Assembly: GCF_024300625.1 (NCBI RefSeq)
Contig: NZ_CP101322.1
Coordinates: 137,992 to 201,991 of the forward strand
From: Halovivax gelatinilyticus
GTDB taxonomy: Archaea > Halobacteriota > Halobacteria > Halobacteriales > Natrialbaceae
Length of the DNA: 64,000 nt
Direction: 5' to 3'
Positions 44,757 to 53,221 of the stretch are shown here, in pieces. Position 1 is the first letter of the stretch. Each line of letters opens with the position of its first letter. The position numbers and the translations under genes are program-made. The notes under the pieces are model-generated. The model had not been told where the DNA came from, did no database searches, and saw only the letters and a list, made by a program, of their open reading frames with translations.

Positions 44757-46682
44757 CTACTCGGATTCGTCGTCCTCGTCGTCCTCGTCGTCGACCTCTT
44801 CGAAGTCCGCGTCGACGTACTCCTCTTCGGTCGCCTCGCCGGCGGCCGGACCGCCCGGTCCGGGGTTTGGTCCGTCGCCCATGCCGGCGCCGGCTGCGCC
44901 GCCGGCCGCACCACTCGCACCGCCGGCTCCGGCCGCGGCCGCCTCCTGGTAGATCTGCTTTCCGATCTCCTGGAGTTCCGTGCTCAGGTTCGTCGTCGCC
45001 TCTTCGATGTCCTCGGCGTCCGCGTCCCGGTCGTCGATCGTCGCCTCCAGGTCGTCGACGGCGTCCTCGATCGAACCGCGGAGGTCGTCGTCGATCTCGT
45101 CGTTCTCCTCGAGGAGAGTCTCGGCGCGCTGGATCGTCGCCTCAGCCGTGTTTCGCGCCTCGATGCGTTCGCGACGCTGCTTGTCCTCCTCGGCGTGCTC
45201 TTCGGCTTCGCGCTGGAGCTGGTCGATCTCCTCGTCGGAGAGTCCGGCGCCGCCTTCGATCGTGATCTCCTCAGAGGTTCCGGTCCCCTTGTCCTCGGCG
45301 GAGACGTTGACGATACCGTTCTCGTCGATCGAGAAGGCGACCTCGATCTTCGGCGTCCCGGCCGGCGCGGGCGGAATGCCCGTCAGGTGGAACTCGCCTA
45401 GCATCTCGTTTTTCTCGGCGATCTCTCGCTCACCCTGGAAGACCCGGACCTGAACGGACGTCTGGTTGTCCGCCGCGGTCGTGAAGATCTTCGACTCCTC
45501 GGTGGGAATCGTCGTGTTCTTCTCGATGAGTCGTTCGAACAGACCGCCTTTCACCTCGATACCGAGGCTGAGCGGCGTGACGTCGAGGAGGACGATGTCG
45601 TCGACCTCGCCGCCGAGGACGCCGCCCTGGATCGCCGCACCGAGCGCGACGGCTTCGTCGGGGTTTACGTTCTTCTGTGGTTCCTGACCCGTGAGCTCCT
45701 CGACCTTCGCGGCGACCTGTGGCATCCGGGTCGAGCCGCCGACGAGAAGAATCTCGTCGATGTCGTCCTCGTCGTAGCCGGCGTCTTCCATCGCCTGCTG
45801 GGTCGGCTCGACGGTGCGGTCGATGAGATCCGACGTGAGCGACTCGAACTTCGCCCGCGTGAGCGAGGCTTCGAGGTGGATCGGCCCGTCGTCGGTCGCC
45901 GTGATGAACGGCAGGTTGATCTCGGTCTCCTTTCGCGAGGAGAGTTCGATCTTCGCCTCTTCGGCGGCGTCCTTGAGTCGCTGGAGCGCCTGGCGGTCGT
46001 CGCGGAGGTCGATCTCGTGTTCTTCCTCGAACTGGTCAGCCAGCCAGTCGATGATCGCGTGGTCCCAGTCGTCGCCACCGAGGTCGTTGTCCCCGTTGGT
46101 CGCGACGACCTCGTAGACGCCGCCGCCGAGGTCCAGAATCGAGACGTCGAAGGTGCCGCCACCGAGGTCGTACACTAACACCGTCTGATCCGACTCGTCG
46201 TCGAGGCCGTAAGCCATCGCCGCCGCCGTCGGCTCGTTGATGATCCGCTCGACGTCGAAGCCGGCGATCTCTCCGGCGTCTTTGGTCGCCTGACGCTGTC
46301 GGTCGGAGAAGTACGCCGGGACCGTGATGACGGCCTTCTCGACGTCGTCGCCGAGGTAATCCTCGGCGTCGCGCTTTATCTTTTGGAGCGTCATCGCCGA
46401 GATCTCCTCGGGCGAGTACTCGTCGTCGTCGATCTCGACGGTGTACTCTTCTTCGCCCATGTGGCGTTTGATCGACGCGATCGTGTGCTCTGGGTTCTGA
46501 ATCGCCTGGTTCTTCGCGGGCTTGCCCACGAGTCGTTCGTCGTCGTCGGTGAACGCGACGACCGAAGGCGTCGTCCGGTCGCCTTCCGCATTGACGATGA
46601 TCTCCGGATCGCCACCTTCCATCACCGCGAACGCGCTGTTGGTCGTTCCCAGGTCGATGCCGAGAATCTTATTGCTTGCCAT
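44757..46682 (-). CDS. dnaK: Chaperone DnaK (Hsp70)
   Basis: A 641-residue Hsp70. The N-terminal ATPase domain has [35 protein letters not shown] and [13 protein letters not shown]; the substrate domain begins near residue 370 ([16 protein letters not shown]). The tail is a Gly/Ala-rich stretch ([20 protein letters not shown]) and an acidic end rather than the bacterial EEVKD-type end. The ATG at 46682 follows an unusual strong Shine-Dalgarno. GrpE is its nucleotide exchange factor and DnaJ its co-chaperone. Confidence 0.96.
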   Translation of the reverse strand: MASNKILGIDLGTTNSAFAVMEGGDPEIIVNAEGDRTTPSVVAFTDDDERLVGKPAKNQAIQNPEHTIASIKRHMGEEEYTVEIDDDEYSPEEISAMTLQKIKRDAEDYLGDDVEKAVITVPAYFSDRQRQATKDAGEIAGFDVERIINEPTAAAMAYGLDDESDQTVLVYDLGGGTFDVSILDLGGGVYEVVATNGDNDLGGDDWDHAIIDWLADQFEEEHEIDLRDDRQALQRLKDAAEEAKIELSSRKETEINLPFITATDDGPIHLEASLTRAKFESLTSDLIDRTVEPTQQAMEDAGYDEDDIDEILLVGGSTRMPQVAAKVEELTGQEPQKNVNPDEAVALGAAIQGGVLGGEVDDIVLLDVTPLSLGIEVKGGLFERLIEKNTTIPTEESKIFTTAADNQTSVQVRVFQGEREIAEKNEMLGEFHLTGIPPAPAGTPKIEVAFSIDENGIVNVSAEDKGTGTSEEITIEGGAGLSDEEIDQLQREAEEHAEEDKQRRERIEARNTAEATIQRAETLLEENDEIDDDLRGSIEDAVDDLEATIDDRDADAEDIEEATTNLSTELQEIGKQIYQEAAAAGAGGASGAAGGAAGAGMGDGPNPGPGGPAAGEATEEEYVDADFEEVDDEDDEDDESE

Positions 46683-46755
46683 CACATCCTCCTTGTGAAC
46701 ACTTTGTTTTAAATCTTTGTGCGATAGGACGAGTTTACTTGGTTTTATTTGTATA
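46683..46755 (-). promoter_or_regulatory. dnaK promoter with Shine-Dalgarno
   Basis: On the minus strand, AAGGAGGA (46687-46694) lies 4-5 nt before the dnaK ATG. Most genes in this window have no such site. Two TATA candidates are present: ATTTAAAA at 46707-46714 would start the RNA at about 46685 and leave no room for the SD; AAATAAAA centred near 46747 would start near 46721 and give a leader of about 40 nt with the SD. The two may serve basal and heat-induced transcription. Confidence 0.5.
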
Positions 46756-47026
46756 CGGACCTAGCAGCCACTCACACCTTCGTTTTTCGCACCTGCCGAC
46801 CGCCGTCACACCGGGAAGTACGCTCGTGTCGTGGATGGTCCGGTTCGTCGAGTCGAGCGTGGCACCGTTCTGGGTCAAATTCAGCGTACTCACTGAGATG
46901 GCTCACCGAAGAACGCCACTGAGACGGCCCACCGAAGGATTCACCAATCCAAAGGGGGTCACGTCGCTGAACCGAGTGTACGAAACTGCGCTCACAGAAA
47001 AACGACCGTCGCCTCGACCGGGCGTC
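46756..47026. other. grpE-dnaK spacer, no gene seen
   Basis: This is the rest of the 344-base space between grpE and dnaK. Frames here are shadows or out of character (the plus-strand frame starting at 46676 covers antisense of grpE). I see no hairpin strong enough to call a terminator. Confidence 0.45.
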
Positions 47027-48478
47027 TCAGACTTCCTCCTCGTCGTCTGCGATCTCTCCGCCGAGTTCGATCGTTTCGTCGTCGCCCTCCTCGACCGTCC
47101 CGCCGAGTTCGATCGCGTCGTCGGCTTCCTCGGCAGCGTCGGCCGGACCATCGCCATCGGCTGGAGAGTCGGACGGTTCCGTCGCCGAGTCCGCTTCGGT
47201 CGCTCGATCGAACTCCCACGCATCCCCGTCGGGATCGCGGCCTTCAGCCCTGTCGGGATCGTCGCCTTCAGCCCCGTCGGGATCGTCGTCTTCGGTTCTG
47301 GCGTCGCCGTCAGGTGAATCGGCCGACGACGCACCGTCATCTGCGTCTTTCTCTCCCGACTCGGAGTCGGTCGACGTCACGTCGGGGTCGTCGTCAGCGT
47401 CCACATCGGTCACGTCCGACCCGTCCGTCTCCGCCACTTCGTCGGTTTCGTCGACGAGCGCCCCGTTGCTCACCGTCACCTTCGCGTTCTGGATCACCTT
47501 ATCGCCCATCTCGTAGCCGGGCGTGAACACCTCGGCGATCGAGCCTTCGGGCTCGTCGCTGTCCACTTTGACCATCACCTCGTGTCGCTGCGGATCGACC
47601 TCGCTACCAGGCTCCGGGTCGATCTCGATAACGTTCTCGTCGGCGAGGACGCGATCGAACTCGCGGAGCGTCATGTCGACGCCGTCTCTAAGCGACCCGG
47701 CGTCCGTGTGCTCCTCTTCGAGCGCGCGCTTGAGATTGTCGCGGACGCCGACGATGCGACCGACGAGATCCTCCGTCGCTCGCTCTTGAAGTTGCTTCTG
47801 GCGCTTTTTCGCCCGTTTCTTGTAGTTCTGGAAGTCGGCTTGCTTTCGCTTGAACGCCGATTCGAGTTCGTCGATCCGTTCGTCCCGCCCACCGAGTTCG
47901 GTCTCGAGGTCGTCGATGCGATCGTCCGCCCGCGCGAGTTCGGTTTCGAGTTCGTCGATTCGGGCGTCTCGCTCTCCCAGTTTCGCCTGCAGCGTCTCTA
48001 TCGTCTCCGCCTGTTCGTCGTTTCGCTCGCGACGGTCGGCCAGTTCCTGACGCTGGTGTGTCAGGGTTTCGTGTACCTCCTGTGCCGTTTCGACGACGCC
48101 CGTCAGCTCATCGGCGAGCGTCTCGTCGTACTCGGCGACTCGTTCGAGCAGTTCGCGCAGTTCTTCGGAGGAATCCGGCCCAGACCCCGTCGCTTCGTCG
48201 GCCGGATCGGCCGATTCCGCCGACGTCGGTTTCGCCTCTGGCTCGGGCGTGTCGTCGGACGCAGGCTCGGTCGGAGACTCTGGCGCCGCGTGGTCCCGGT
48301 CTGTCGTCGATTCGTCCCGGTCTGTCTCCAAGTCGTCTCGTCCGTCCCCCGTCTCCGTCCCGTCGTCCGATGCGTCAGCGTCGGACTCGACGGACGGCTC
48401 ACCCGATTCGTCCGTCTCGGGCCCGTCTTCCGGCCGAATCTCCGCGGCCGTCGAGTCCGCGCCCTCGTCATCGCTCAT
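47027..48478 (-). CDS. grpE: GrpE nucleotide exchange factor with long acidic tail
   Basis: A 483-residue protein, against about 180-250 for common GrpE. Residues 1-105 are acidic and disordered. A coiled coil runs from about 110 to 240 with heptad-like DARIDELETELARADDRIDD. The GrpE core is FQNYKKRAKKRQKQLQERA, VRDNLKRALEE, DPQRHEVMVKV and EVFTPGYEMGDKVIQNAKVTV. After it comes a tail of about 145 acidic residues with repeats (DDPDGAEG, DDPDRAEG, RDPDGDAW; IELGGTVEEGDDETIELGGE). It releases ADP from DnaK. A TATA-like cttttattt precedes the start at 48478. Confidence 0.93.
   Translation of the reverse strand: MSDDEGADSTAAEIRPEDGPETDESGEPSVESDADASDDGTETGDGRDDLETDRDESTTDRDHAAPESPTEPASDDTPEPEAKPTSAESADPADEATGSGPDSSEELRELLERVAEYDETLADELTGVVETAQEVHETLTHQRQELADRRERNDEQAETIETLQAKLGERDARIDELETELARADDRIDDLETELGGRDERIDELESAFKRKQADFQNYKKRAKKRQKQLQERATEDLVGRIVGVRDNLKRALEEEHTDAGSLRDGVDMTLREFDRVLADENVIEIDPEPGSEVDPQRHEVMVKVDSDEPEGSIAEVFTPGYEMGDKVIQNAKVTVSNGALVDETDEVAETDGSDVTDVDADDDPDVTSTDSESGEKDADDGASSADSPDGDARTEDDDPDGAEGDDPDRAEGRDPDGDAWEFDRATEADSATEPSDSPADGDGPADAAEEADDAIELGGTVEEGDDETIELGGEIADDEEEV
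47226..47297 (+). repeat. 24-bp tandem repeat in the grpE tail
   Basis: Three imperfect copies (47226-47249, 47250-47273, 47274-47297) share gtcgggatcg followed by a ccttcagcc-like part. The first two differ at only a few bases; the third has diverged at its end. On the coding strand each encodes eight residues of the DDPDxAEG type. In-frame slippage would lengthen or shorten the tail. Confidence 0.75.
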
Positions 48479-48497
48479 GTCGGGCTCAAGGAAGACC

Positions 48498-48512
48498 GGA
48501 AATAAAAGGATT
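48498..48512 (-). promoter_or_regulatory. grpE TATA region
   Basis: On the minus strand atccttttatttccg lies 20-34 nt ahead of the ATG at 48478, the usual TATA position. No clear heat-shock operator is visible. Confidence 0.5.
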
Positions 48513-48597
48513 GAGGTATGCACCGTTGTGGGTTCGAACGACCAGTAACGATCGTACGAAGCCCGTTACAAAATGAACCCGAACCGTCGTTCGATCG

Positions 48598-49302
48598 ATG
48601 AAAACTGCTGGCTCCGATCCGTCGACCAGAGTGGTCGTCGCACTCTCACTCGCGGTGCTCGTCACGTTCGTCGCCGCGATCGGGCTACTCTCGCCGGGGA
48701 TTTCGGATTCCACGCCGACCGGCTGGGGAGCGACCGACGCGTCGAACGACGACGAGGTAGTGTCGCTCGAACGGGACGCCGCGACCGACCTAGAAGAACC
48801 GAGCGACGGATCAGTCGATTCGGTCGAGACGCGTGATCGAGTCGACGACTCGATAGACCTCGAAGACGGGACGACCGTCGACGGCTCGCTGGTGCTGGGG
48901 ACCGTCACCGACGACGTCACCATAAGCGACGACGCCCGCGTGCGTGGCGATCTGGTGATCGACCGACTCGACGACGGAAGCCTGACGGTCGAAGACGACG
49001 GGCGAATCGACGGTTCGATACGCATCGACCGGCTCGAAGACGGCGACGTGACGCTGAGCGACACGGCTCACGTCGACGGCGACGTGGTTCTGGGAGACGT
49101 CGCTGAAGACGCAGCGGTGACGGTCGAAGACGACGCCGCTATCGGTGGCGACGTCGTCGTCGAAGAACTCGGTCCGGACGGCGAACTCGAAATCGATGAC
49201 GACGCCTCCATCGCCGGCGACCTGCACGTTCTTGCGCTCGACGCAGACGCCGAACTCGACGTCGATGAGGACGCCGTCGGGGGTGCTATCGTCCTCGGTT
49301 GA
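48598..49302 (+). CDS. Membrane-anchored beta-solenoid protein, bactofilin-like
   Basis: A 234-residue protein. Residues 10-32 are a transmembrane or signal helix (STRVVVALSLAVLVTFVAAI); residues 35-85 are acidic linker. From about 86 to the end there are six full turns and one partial turn of 22-23 residues with the pattern (D/S)DxxxVxGDLV(I/V), such as ARVRGDLVIDRL, GRIDGSIRIDRL, AHVDGDVVLGDV, AAIGGDVVVEEL and ASIAGDLHVLAL. This matches a beta-helix of the polymer-forming (bactofilin) type. The topology suggests that the solenoid is outside the cell. No partner is adjacent. Confidence 0.7.
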   Translation: MKTAGSDPSTRVVVALSLAVLVTFVAAIGLLSPGISDSTPTGWGATDASNDDEVVSLERDAATDLEEPSDGSVDSVETRDRVDDSIDLEDGTTVDGSLVLGTVTDDVTISDDARVRGDLVIDRLDDGSLTVEDDGRIDGSIRIDRLEDGDVTLSDTAHVDGDVVLGDVAEDAAVTVEDDAAIGGDVVVEELGPDGELEIDDDASIAGDLHVLALDADAELDVDEDAVGGAIVLG

Positions 49303-49568
49303 GTCCGTTCGGGCGACGGGAATCGTCCGAATCACCGAGATGGGAGCCGGATTTTCGACCCGCGCGTCGAGTTCGACGCAGGTCGTCGATGGGCCAGTAC
49401 AGGACCTGAATGCGGTCGTCCGGCACGCCGTCTGTCAGTGACACGATATCCACGCTGAGAGTGTCCTTCCAGCGTACGTGAGCGTCGATGATCGTAACTA
49501 GTTCCTACCGTTCCGTCTAGGATTCCATGAGATACTGATTTGGTCGTGGTCGTGGGCCCTAACTACGC
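49303..49568. other. Intergenic, no gene seen
   Basis: This is the space upstream of the binding-protein gene. The frame crossing its first half is an overlap of the solenoid gene. The AT-poor sequence gives no sharp TATA; catgagatactgattt near 49526-49541 is the best candidate, about 30 nt before the ATG at 49569. Two CTAG sites, rare in the window, occur here (about 49500 and 49518). Confidence 0.4.
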
Positions 49569-50834
49569 ATGAGAGACGATGAGACACTCGTCGATAGGCG
49601 AACCGTACTGATCGCAACTGGCGGCGGAATCGTGACCCTGGCCGGGCTCCAGGGAAGCGCTGGCGCGGCCCAGGATACCATCACGGTGACGGCCGTCTGG
49701 ACGGACGACGAAGAGGAAGATTTCCTCGCGGTCGTCGACCACGTCGAGGAGGAGACCGGCCTCGACATCGAGTACGCGCCGCGAGACACAGAAACGCTGT
49801 TGACGGAGACGTTGATGGATTACGAGGCCGGCATCGCGACCTCGGACGTCGTCGTGATGCCGATGGAAGGACGCGTCCGCCGAGACGGAGAGGCGGGACA
49901 CCTGGAACCGGTTGGCGATCTGTGGGACGAAGAGGAGTACTCCCCCGATCACGAGCAGGTGGCCGTCGGGGACGAAGTGTACGCCGCCCCGTTCGGCGGG
50001 GACATCAAACCCGGCTTCTGGTACCGCCCGTCGTTCTTCGACGAGCACGGGTTAGAAGAGCCCGACGATTACGACGGGTTCCTCGATCTGCTCGCGGAAA
50101 TCGACGAGATTGATGGGGTCGAGGCGCCGCTGGCCTCGGGTAACGGCGACGGCTGGCCGCTCAGCGACGTCACCGAGGCATTCATCCTCCGACAGGAAGA
50201 CGGCGCCCAACTCCAGGTTGACTTAATCGACGGCGAAGCGGACTTCACCGACGAACGCGTCGTCACCGCCTTCGAAGAGATCCAGGAGCTCCTCCAGGAA
50301 GGGTACTTCAGCGAAGTCCGAGACTTCGGGATCCAGTACGAGTTCTTCTGGGAGAACGAAACGCCGCTATATTTCATGGGGTCGTGGACGCCAGCGTTCG
50401 GCGCCATCGAGGACCCCGACGACCTGGATTACTTCCGGCTCCCCGGCGCGAACGCGATGGTGACGAGCATCAACTGGTTCACCATCCCCGCGTACGTCGA
50501 CGATCCCGACGCGGCCCGAGAAGCCGTCGAAGCGATCGTCTCCCCCGAGGGACAGGAGGCATGGACGGAGCGCGGCGGCTTCATTCCCACCGCGCTGGAC
50601 GTGCCCGACGACGCCTTCGAACTCGACATCATGGCACAGATATCGGAAGAGGCGGACGAGGTCGAACTCGTCCCCGACCTGGACGACGCGCTTGGCGATC
50701 CGTTCCAGGCGGAGTTCTGGTCGCAGCTGCTCGGGCTCTGGGCGGAACCGGACCAGGACGTCGAACCGATAGTGGAGGCGCTCGACGACGTGCTCCAGGA
50801 CACCGTTCAGAACGACGAAGTGGAAGACTCGTGA
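49569..50834 (+). CDS. ABC transporter substrate-binding protein, carbohydrate type
   Basis: A 421-residue extracellular solute-binding protein family 1 member. A Tat signal starts at DRRTVLIATGGGIVTLAG (Arg10-Arg11) and ends near AGAAQD. There is no lipobox cysteine, unlike most haloarchaeal binding proteins, so it may be released or held by other means. Family features: TITVTAVWTDDEEEDFLAVV, YAAPFGGDIKPGFWYRPSFFDEHGLEEP, YFMGSWTPAF and IVSPEGQEAWTERGGFIPT. Its transporter genes (51227-54397) are on the opposite strand, converging on it. Confidence 0.87.
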   Translation: MRDDETLVDRRTVLIATGGGIVTLAGLQGSAGAAQDTITVTAVWTDDEEEDFLAVVDHVEEETGLDIEYAPRDTETLLTETLMDYEAGIATSDVVVMPMEGRVRRDGEAGHLEPVGDLWDEEEYSPDHEQVAVGDEVYAAPFGGDIKPGFWYRPSFFDEHGLEEPDDYDGFLDLLAEIDEIDGVEAPLASGNGDGWPLSDVTEAFILRQEDGAQLQVDLIDGEADFTDERVVTAFEEIQELLQEGYFSEVRDFGIQYEFFWENETPLYFMGSWTPAFGAIEDPDDLDYFRLPGANAMVTSINWFTIPAYVDDPDAAREAVEAIVSPEGQEAWTERGGFIPTALDVPDDAFELDIMAQISEEADEVELVPDLDDALGDPFQAEFWSQLLGLWAEPDQDVEPIVEALDDVLQDTVQNDEVEDS

Positions 50835-51148
50835 GCGGATTCGACGGCGACGAAAGCGGTACTAGCACAGGCGGGAGCGACGGCGTCGTTCGCTCGATCG
50901 TCGTCGTCGGCCAGGAGATCCGACGCAGCAGCGCGAACGCCGTCGCCGTCGACGTCCTGTACGTGTTCACCACGGCCTTTTTCGCGACGCTCGCGGTCCG
51001 TGGAACCTGGCCCGCGCTCATCGCCGGGCTTCCGCTCGTCGTGATGCTGGCGTTCGCCTGGATGTCGTCCAGGTTGTTCCTGCTGACGAACCTGATCGGG
51101 GTCGGCCTCGCCGTGGTCCTGACGAGACTGGGCTACATCCCGCTGTGA
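50831..51148 (+). CDS. Small membrane protein coupled to the binding protein
   Basis: A 105-residue protein with a GTG start at 50831 that overlaps the TGA of the upstream gene (GTGA), so translation is coupled. A hydrophilic N-terminus (SGFDGDESGTSTGGSDGVVR) is followed by three hydrophobic stretches (VDVLYVFTTAFFATLAV, WPALIAGLPLVVMLAFAW and LLTNLIGVGLAVVLTRLG). I recognise no family. It could dock the non-lipidated binding protein at the membrane, but this is only inference from position. Confidence 0.65.
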   Translation: MSGFDGDESGTSTGGSDGVVRSIVVVGQEIRRSSANAVAVDVLYVFTTAFFATLAVRGTWPALIAGLPLVVMLAFAWMSSRLFLLTNLIGVGLAVVLTRLGYIPL

Positions 51149-51226
51149 GCGGTCGGCGAGCGAGCGGTCGGCTCCACCCATTTTTCGGCGCGGTCCGAGC
51201 CAGAAACGTCAGTCCAAACGAACACG

Positions 51227-52246
51227 TCAGTCCGCCACGGCGGCGACCATCCCGCGCTTGTAGTAGCGCTGGAGTACCAAGAACAGGATTACCGGAACGG
51301 CCATCGTGATGATCGAACCGGCCGCGATGAGTCCCCACTCGACTTGCACCCGACCGCGCATCAACGGCAGCGCCTGCGGCGCGAGGTACAGTTCGGGCGA
51401 ACGCATGAACACCAGCGGGAAGAAAAAGGCGTTCCAGACCCAGGTGAACTGGATGACCGCCACCGAGACGAGCGCCGGCGTCGACAGCGGCAGGATGATC
51501 GTCCGGAAGATCTGATAGCGCGACGCGCCGTCGATGCGCGCGGCTTCCTCGATTTCTCTCGGGATGCCGAGCAAGAAGTTACGTAAGAACAGGACGACCC
51601 AACCCAACCCCCAACCGATGTGGATCAAGATGAGCCCCATGTACGTATCGAACAGCCCGAACTCGTGGAGCGCGTTGTAATTGCCCATCGCGACGAGTTC
51701 CGGCGGCGCGGCCATCACCAGCAAGATGAGAAAGAACAGCGTCGTCTTCAGCGGGAACTCGAACCGGGCGAACGGGTACGCCGCCATCACCCCCAGGAGC
51801 ATGACGATGAGCACCGACGGGATGGTGACGATGAACGTGTTCCGGATCGCGCGGCTCATCGGAGCGGTCGAGTAGTCCCACGCCCGAGTGTAGTTTTCGA
51901 ACGTGATCGTCATCCCCTCCAGTTGCCACCAGCCGCCGATGATCTCCGAGAGCGGCCGGATCGAGGCCATAAACAGGCCGACGAACGGGACGATCCAGAG
52001 CAGGGCGATCGCGATCGCGACCGCGTACTTCAGAGCGCGTCGCTTCGTGGGGACAGCGTCGACCAGTCTGGTCCGCCACGCGACGTCGGCCTCCGGCGCC
52101 CTGTCGGGTATCTCGTGGGGTGCGAGATAGCGTCCGCCGTCGGTGAGCCGTTCCGCGTACGTCTCTTCGCCGCGCGGTTCAACCGCGTCGGGTGCGTCGT
52201 TCGGCCCTGGTGGATCGTTCGGGTCGGGTGCGTCGTTCGGTGCCAT
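51227..52246 (-). CDS. ABC transporter permease, MalG-like
   Basis: A 339-residue carbohydrate-type permease with six transmembrane helices from about residue 75. The cytoplasmic EAA loop is EEAARIDGASRYQIFRTIILPL. The first 65 residues are a hydrophilic extension with near-repeats (APNDAPDPNDPPGPNDAPDA), unusual for MalG. It lies two bases after the preceding permease gene on the same strand, so the two are translated together. Confidence 0.9.
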   Translation of the reverse strand: MAPNDAPDPNDPPGPNDAPDAVEPRGEETYAERLTDGGRYLAPHEIPDRAPEADVAWRTRLVDAVPTKRRALKYAVAIAIALLWIVPFVGLFMASIRPLSEIIGGWWQLEGMTITFENYTRAWDYSTAPMSRAIRNTFIVTIPSVLIVMLLGVMAAYPFARFEFPLKTTLFFLILLVMAAPPELVAMGNYNALHEFGLFDTYMGLILIHIGWGLGWVVLFLRNFLLGIPREIEEAARIDGASRYQIFRTIILPLSTPALVSVAVIQFTWVWNAFFFPLVFMRSPELYLAPQALPLMRGRVQVEWGLIAAGSIITMAVPVILFLVLQRYYKRGMVAAVAD

Positions 52247-52248
52247 GG

Positions 52249-53208
52249 TCAGTTCATTCGAGCGATGTACAGCGCGAGCGGGGCCACGATGATGAGTTGT
52301 ATTAGCGCCACGACCATCGCCATCCCGTAGTCGATCGACGGGCGGAACGCGGCCCGGTAGACCTCGATTCCGAGCACCGAGTAGGCGTGGTTCGGGCCCC
52401 CGGCAGCACCGCCCGCGGCGTAGACGATGTCGAACATCCGCATCACCCAGATGATGCCCATGATGACGACCACGGCGGTCACGGGTTTGACGAGCGGCCA
52501 AACGATGTCCCGGAAGCGTCGCCAGGACCCGGCGCCGTCGATCTTCGCCGACTCGATCACCGCGGGGTCGATCGCCGAGAGCGCCGAGCTATATAGCAGC
52601 ATGCTGAATCCGGTGTGGACCCAGATGCCGCCGACGATCAGCGCGTAGATGGCAACCTGCGGCGACTGCGTCCAGTTTCGCACCCACTGGTCCTGCCCGA
52701 TGACCCGGAGTAACTCGTTGAAGATCCCGGCCTGTGGATCGTAGATGAAAAGCAAGATCAGGCCGATGACGATCGGCGGAACGGTGAACCCGACGAAGAT
52801 CATCGAGCGGAGGATGCGCCGACCCTTCAGATCCGCGAACAGCATGGCTAATCCGAGACCCAGCAGGGTACTCGCGGGGACGTGAATGACGACCCAGAGC
52901 AGGTTGTGCGTCAGTGCCCCCATCGGATACCGAAACTCGCGCAGGTTCGACCAGTGGACGATGAGGGGGTCTCTGAGCGATCGAACCCAGTTGTCGAGCC
53001 CGACGAAGTCCTCTATCGAAAACGTATCCCACGAGTAGAAGCTCCCGATCACCGAGTAGACGATCGGTGCAATGGTGAAGATGGCAAACAGCGTCAGTCC
53101 CGGGAGCAAGAAGACCGCGATCGCGACGGCTTTGTCGGTATCGAAATCGGTCGGCAGGCTCAGCCCGGTACCGGCGTCGAAGTCCTCGATCTGATCTCGT
53201 AAGCTCAT
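52249..53208 (-). CDS. ABC transporter permease, MalF-like
   Basis: A 319-residue permease with about six helices. It begins MSLRDQIEDFDAGTGLSLPT; an in-frame ATG at 53220 is an alternative. The EAA loop is ESAKIDGAGSWRRFRDIVWPLV. Together with the MalG-like protein and the ATPase at 53222 it forms the membrane part of a sugar-type importer. The spacing to the ATPase gene is 13 bases. Confidence 0.9.
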   Translation of the reverse strand: MSLRDQIEDFDAGTGLSLPTDFDTDKAVAIAVFLLPGLTLFAIFTIAPIVYSVIGSFYSWDTFSIEDFVGLDNWVRSLRDPLIVHWSNLREFRYPMGALTHNLLWVVIHVPASTLLGLGLAMLFADLKGRRILRSMIFVGFTVPPIVIGLILLFIYDPQAGIFNELLRVIGQDQWVRNWTQSPQVAIYALIVGGIWVHTGFSMLLYSSALSAIDPAVIESAKIDGAGSWRRFRDIVWPLVKPVTAVVVIMGIIWVMRMFDIVYAAGGAAGGPNHAYSVLGIEVYRAAFRPSIDYGMAMVVALIQLIIVAPLALYIARMN

Positions 53209-53221
53209 TTCAGTGGGCAAC

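Noticed and set aside
43679-45265. 528-codon plus-strand frame across dnaJ and dnaK
   Set aside because: Crosses two verified minus-strand genes; ends in Arg/Pro-rich nonsense.
47226-47297. CRISPR-like short repeats
   Set aside because: The 24-bp repeats have no spacers and lie in frame within grpE; they encode DDPDxAEG repeats.
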